The notes under the pieces were generated by a model. It did no database searches, was not told the origin of the DNA, and worked only from the letters and a program-made list of their open reading frames with translations. The translations under genes were made by a program, and so were the position numbers. Shown one piece after another: positions 61,623 through 64,000 of a DNA stretch of 64,000 nucleotides (position 1 is its first letter; the number at the start of each line of letters is the position of its first letter). This DNA comes from Nocardiopsis sp. MG754419 (lineage in GTDB: Bacteria; Actinomycetota; Actinomycetes; Streptosporangiales; Streptosporangiaceae): the NCBI RefSeq assembly GCF_018207095.1, contig NZ_QOCZ01000001.1, positions 1 to 64,000 of the forward strand. The letters are read 5' to 3'.

Positions 61623-62557
61623 TGGCCACGGCGGGGAAACGGGGTGCCCTGACTCCGAGTCAGCTCACCAGGGTCGGTGATCGGAGCTCGTTCGTCTATC
61701 TCGAACGGTGCGTGATCCATCGCGAGGACAACGCCATCACCGCCGAGGACGGGGAGGGCGTTCGGCACATCCCGTCCGCGACGATCGGAGTTCTGCTTCT
61801 CGGGCCGGGCACCAGGGTCACCCATCAGGCGATGTCCCTCTTGGGCGACAGCGGAACCGGCGTGGTGTGGGTCGGCGAACACGGGGTGCGCTACTACTCG
61901 GGCGGGCGCGCCCTGACCCGATCCTCGACGTTGGTCGAAGCCCAGGCCAAGGCCTGGGCCAACATGAGGACCCGGCTCAACGTGGCTCGGGAGATGTACC
62001 TCACGCGCTTTCCCGGTGAAGACGTCGAGGGGCGCAACCGGAGGGAGCTGCTCGGTCTGGAGGGCGACCGGGTCAAGGAGTGTTACCGGAAACAGGCCGC
62101 CCGCACCGGCGTGGAATGGCGGGGGCGGAAGTTCACCCCGGGCGACTTCGCGGCGGGCGACCCGCCCAATCAGGCCGTCACCGCGGCCGCGCAATGCTTC
62201 TACGGCATCGCGCAATCCGTGGTCGCCGCACTCGGGTGTACCCCGGGTTTGGGGTTCGTCCACTCGGGTCACGAGCAGTCCTTCGTGCTGGACGTGGCCG
62301 ATCTGTACAAGGTCGAGGTGGCGATTCCGGTGGCCTTCGACGTGGTCGCGGAGAGCGATGAGGACGTGGGTGCCAGGACCCGCAGGGCACTCCGTGATCG
62401 CGTCCATGAACGCGGTCTCCTCGACAGGTGCGTGGCCGACATCAAGCGTCTGCTGCTTCCCCGCGGGGCGGACGTGGAGGAGACGGACCGTGTCGGTCTT
62501 CAGACCGACCGCGGGCCGGACATCGAGTCCGGCCGGAACCTCGGGGTGATCTGGTGA
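61622..62557 (+). CDS. cas1: Cas1e, spacer integrase
   Basis: 311 residues from an ATG overlapping cas6. The metal-binding active-site acid residues are found in the expected surroundings: RRELLGLEGDRVKECYRKQA (first Glu), LGFVHSGHEQSFVLDVADLY (His and Asp) and the DVVAESDED stretch. The N-terminal beta domain starts with GDRSSFVYLERCVIHREDNA. With Cas2 it inserts new spacers at the leader end of the array. Overlaps cas2 by four bases. Confidence 0.96.
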   Translation: MATAGKRGALTPSQLTRVGDRSSFVYLERCVIHREDNAITAEDGEGVRHIPSATIGVLLLGPGTRVTHQAMSLLGDSGTGVVWVGEHGVRYYSGGRALTRSSTLVEAQAKAWANMRTRLNVAREMYLTRFPGEDVEGRNRRELLGLEGDRVKECYRKQAARTGVEWRGRKFTPGDFAAGDPPNQAVTAAAQCFYGIAQSVVAALGCTPGLGFVHSGHEQSFVLDVADLYKVEVAIPVAFDVVAESDEDVGARTRRALRDRVHERGLLDRCVADIKRLLLPRGADVEETDRVGLQTDRGPDIESGRNLGVIW

Positions 62558-62898
62558 CCGTCATCATCCTCACGAACTGCCCCTCGGGCTTGCGCGGTCT
62601 GCTCACGAGGTGGTTGTTGCAGATCGCGCCGACGGTGTTCATCGGCAAGCCCTCCGCTCGGGTGCGCCAGGTTCTGTGGGACGAGGTGCACGAGTACGCG
62701 GGCAATGGCAGGGCGCTTCTCGTGTACACGACCAATAGTGAACAGGGGTTCGCCTTCGAGACGTTTGAGCACACGTGGAGACCGGTGGACCACGAGGGGA
62801 TGACGCTCATCGAGCGCCCCAAGAATCAGGAGAAGGCGATCGCCACCCCCAAGAAGGGGTGGAGCAAGGCCTCGAAACGCCGCCGTTTCGCCAAGTAG
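62554..62898 (+). CDS. cas2: Cas2e, spacer-integration subunit
   Basis: 114 residues from a GTG overlapping cas1. The type I-E Cas2 signature TVIILTNCPSGLRGLLTRWL at the start and FIGKPSARVRQVLWDEV are clear. The C-terminal tail is basic (KKGWSKASKRRRFAK), suited to binding DNA. A 90-bp leader separates it from the first repeat. Confidence 0.96.
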   Translation: MTVIILTNCPSGLRGLLTRWLLQIAPTVFIGKPSARVRQVLWDEVHEYAGNGRALLVYTTNSEQGFAFETFEHTWRPVDHEGMTLIERPKNQEKAIATPKKGWSKASKRRRFAK

Positions 62899-62988
62899 GA
62901 AGCTCTGGGAAGTTTGTAACTTATGTCCAATTCGCAACAATGTGCAGATTCGGCCCTGTTCCGCGGATAACGTCGCAGGTCAGCGAGA
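62899..62988 (+). promoter_or_regulatory. CRISPR leader of the active array
   Basis: 90 bases between cas2 and the first repeat, AT-richer than the surroundings. The 61 bases nearest the array have a diverged copy upstream of cas3 (52137-52197). It should contain the pre-crRNA promoter and the integration signal. Confidence 0.85.
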
Positions 62989-63627
62989 CTGCTCCCCGCG
63001 CACGCGGGGATGGACCCAGGTCCAGGTCCTGTGGGGACAGGTGCCAGGTCTGCTCCCCGCGCACGCGGGGATGGACCCACCACCAGCTACGACGAGGCGG
63101 CGGCGCTGATCTGCTCCCCGCGCACGCGGGGATGGACCCTCGCGGAGCGCAGGAATGCGGTTGAGCGATTCCTGCTCCCCGCGCACGCGGGGATGGACCC
63201 GAAGAACGCCCCCGGACGGTGTTGCACCACCGCTGCTCCCCGCGCACGCGGGGATGGACCCAGCACCGCCCGCACGTTCGCCGGGTACTACCGCTGCTCC
63301 CCGCGCACGCGGGGATGGACCCACCGACGACGCCCCCGACCTGGACGGCGTCATCTGCTCCCCGCGCACGCGGGGATGGACCCGCCGCCAAGGTCGCCAT
63401 CACCAGACGGCCACCCTGCTCCCCGCGCACGCGGGGATGGACCCGAAGCCACCGAAGGGCCGCTGCACATCGAGGTCTGCTCCCCGCGCACGCGGGGATG
63501 GACCCCGGGACTTGATCAGGTTCCAGAGCGTCTGCCCCTGCTCCCCGCGCACGCGGGGATGGACCCTCCTCGGTGTCTTCGGCGTTCGCGATCTCGTTCT
63601 GCTCCCCGCGCACGCGGGGTTGAGGCC
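62989..63627 (+). CRISPR. type I-E CRISPR array, 11 repeats and 10 spacers
   Basis: 29-nt repeats starting at 62989, 63050, 63111, 63172, 63233, 63294, 63355, 63416, 63477, 63538 and 63599, exactly 61 nt apart with 32-nt spacers. The repeat opens with CTG, has a perfect 8-bp stem TCCCCGCG-CA-CGCGGGGA, and ends in TGGACCC; cleavage after the stem's GGGG would give the handle ATGGACCC. The first ten repeats are identical. The last differs at its end (GGGGTTGAGGCC), the usual sign of the leader-distal terminus. Several spacers read through as plausible protein code (for example AAKVAITRRPP), as phage-derived spacers would. Their targets cannot be identified here. Confidence 0.98.
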
Positions 63628-63649
63628 ACAATCGTCACCGCCCAGAGGG

Positions 63650-64000
63650 TCAGAGTTGGGCGCGGACGCCGGTCTCGCGGGCCAGGCCGGTGATCTGGTC
63701 GCCGATGTCGTGGCGGGTGGCCAGGCGCCCGTCACCGCGACGCAGCAGCGGCAGCACCGAGTGCCCTCGGGCGTCCTCCAACTCCAGCGCCAGGGCGGTG
63801 TACAGCGCCAGCAGTGCCAGCACCAGCCCGGCCACCCCGGAGACCGTCTCCATCATGCTCGAACCGGTCAGTTCCGCCATCCCGGTGAGGGAGAACCGCA
63901 GGCCGCTCCCGACCATCACGAACGCCACGACGAGCTTCTGTGTAGCCCCGGCGATCGGCACCAGCACCGCGATGCCCGCGACGATGAGCAGCACCCCGAG
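63650..64000 (-). CDS. membrane protein, partial (possible GPR1/FUN34/YaaH transporter)
   Basis: Only the C-terminal 116 residues are inside the window; the gene starts beyond the right edge, though a GTG at 63994 is in frame. Three hydrophobic segments are visible (LLIVAGIAVLVPIAGATQKL, VVAFVMVGSGLRFSLTGM, VSGVAGLVLALLALYTALAL), then ELEDARGHSVLPLLRRGDG and a charged tail. This ending resembles actinobacterial acetate/succinate channel proteins of the GPR1/FUN34/YaaH family, but with only part of the gene the assignment is tentative. It converges on the CRISPR array. Confidence 0.55.
   Translation of the reverse strand, partial: LGVLLIVAGIAVLVPIAGATQKLVVAFVMVGSGLRFSLTGMAELTGSSMMETVSGVAGLVLALLALYTALALELEDARGHSVLPLLRRGDGRLATRHDIGDQITGLARETGVRAQL

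Noticed and set aside
62989-63627. Self-targeting spacers
   Set aside because: By eye no spacer matches another part of this window; a search of the whole genome would be needed to exclude them.
62921-63693. Open frames across the CRISPR array with repeating peptides such as VHPRVRGEQ and SIPACAGS
   Set aside because: They are translations of the 29-nt repeat and its spacers, a known annotation artefact; they lack start signals.
1-64000. tRNA, rRNA or riboswitch elements
   Set aside because: No cloverleaf, rRNA-like stretch or recognisable riboswitch core was seen by eye; a covariance-model scan would settle it.

Overview
The window is very GC-rich, with strong G/C bias at codon third positions, frequent GTG starts and many ATGA/GTGA stop-start overlaps. 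It carries actinomycete-type families: HxlR, TetR, MmyB-like and ECF sigma factor regulators, RidA, FkbM and PrsW proteins, and actinobacterial VKOR. This points to a filamentous actinomycete, plausibly of the Nocardiopsis/Streptosporangiales group. That placement is inference from style and gene content; no rRNA or other phylogenetic marker is present.

Layout. 0-4.5 kb: a cupin, a TetR regulator, a small secreted protein, a DsbA-like/VKOR disulfide-forming pair and a two-TM protein. 4.7-14.2 kb: a carbohydrate-utilisation locus. Its leftward arm is a Gfo/Idh/MocA dehydrogenase, a PmoA-family protein and a cupin. Its rightward arm is a DeoR/LacI hybrid regulator, a sugar ABC importer (lipoprotein plus two permeases) and a DUF2264 protein, with a perfect palindromic operator candidate between the arms. 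14.3-21.9 kb: ordinary accessory metabolism and regulators, including an alcohol dehydrogenase, an MmyB-like regulator, a DHFR-like protein, an HxlR/Rid pair, an FkbM methyltransferase and a GNAT. 22-28 kb: a three-gene operon of a giant STAND-type ATPase with TPRs, a TIR protein and a SLOG-like four-TM protein. I think this is a conflict/defence or signalling module related to FxsT/FxsC proteins, and it is the least described system in the window. 28.2-36.8 kb: a PrsW protease pair, a SAM methyltransferase, a PAP2/diacylglycerol-kinase fusion, and the last two of three paralogous PQQ-like propeller genes (the first is at 17.3 kb); the middle copy is a pseudogene. 37-42.4 kb: a fully overlapping five-gene lipid-modification operon (flavoprotein, DUF1365, two CFA-synthase-like methyltransferases, DUF1295). 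42.4-52.1 kb: an SDR, an alcohol dehydrogenase, VOC proteins, an ECF sigma factor with a SnoaL-like domain, a thrice-frameshifted monooxygenase pseudogene, two TetR-controlled divergent pairs and a MurG-like glycosyltransferase.

52.1-63.6 kb is a complete type I-E CRISPR-Cas locus: cas3-cas8e-cse2-cas7e-cas5e-cas6e-cas1e-cas2e, followed by a leader and an array of 11 repeats and 10 spacers. Upstream of cas3 lies a second copy of the leader, followed by four progressively decaying repeats that keep the 60-62 nt period, then a low-GC, gene-poor segment and a further two- or three-repeat remnant just before cas3. This looks like a fossil array of the same system. The window ends in a partial membrane protein gene, possibly of the GPR1/FUN34/YaaH family.
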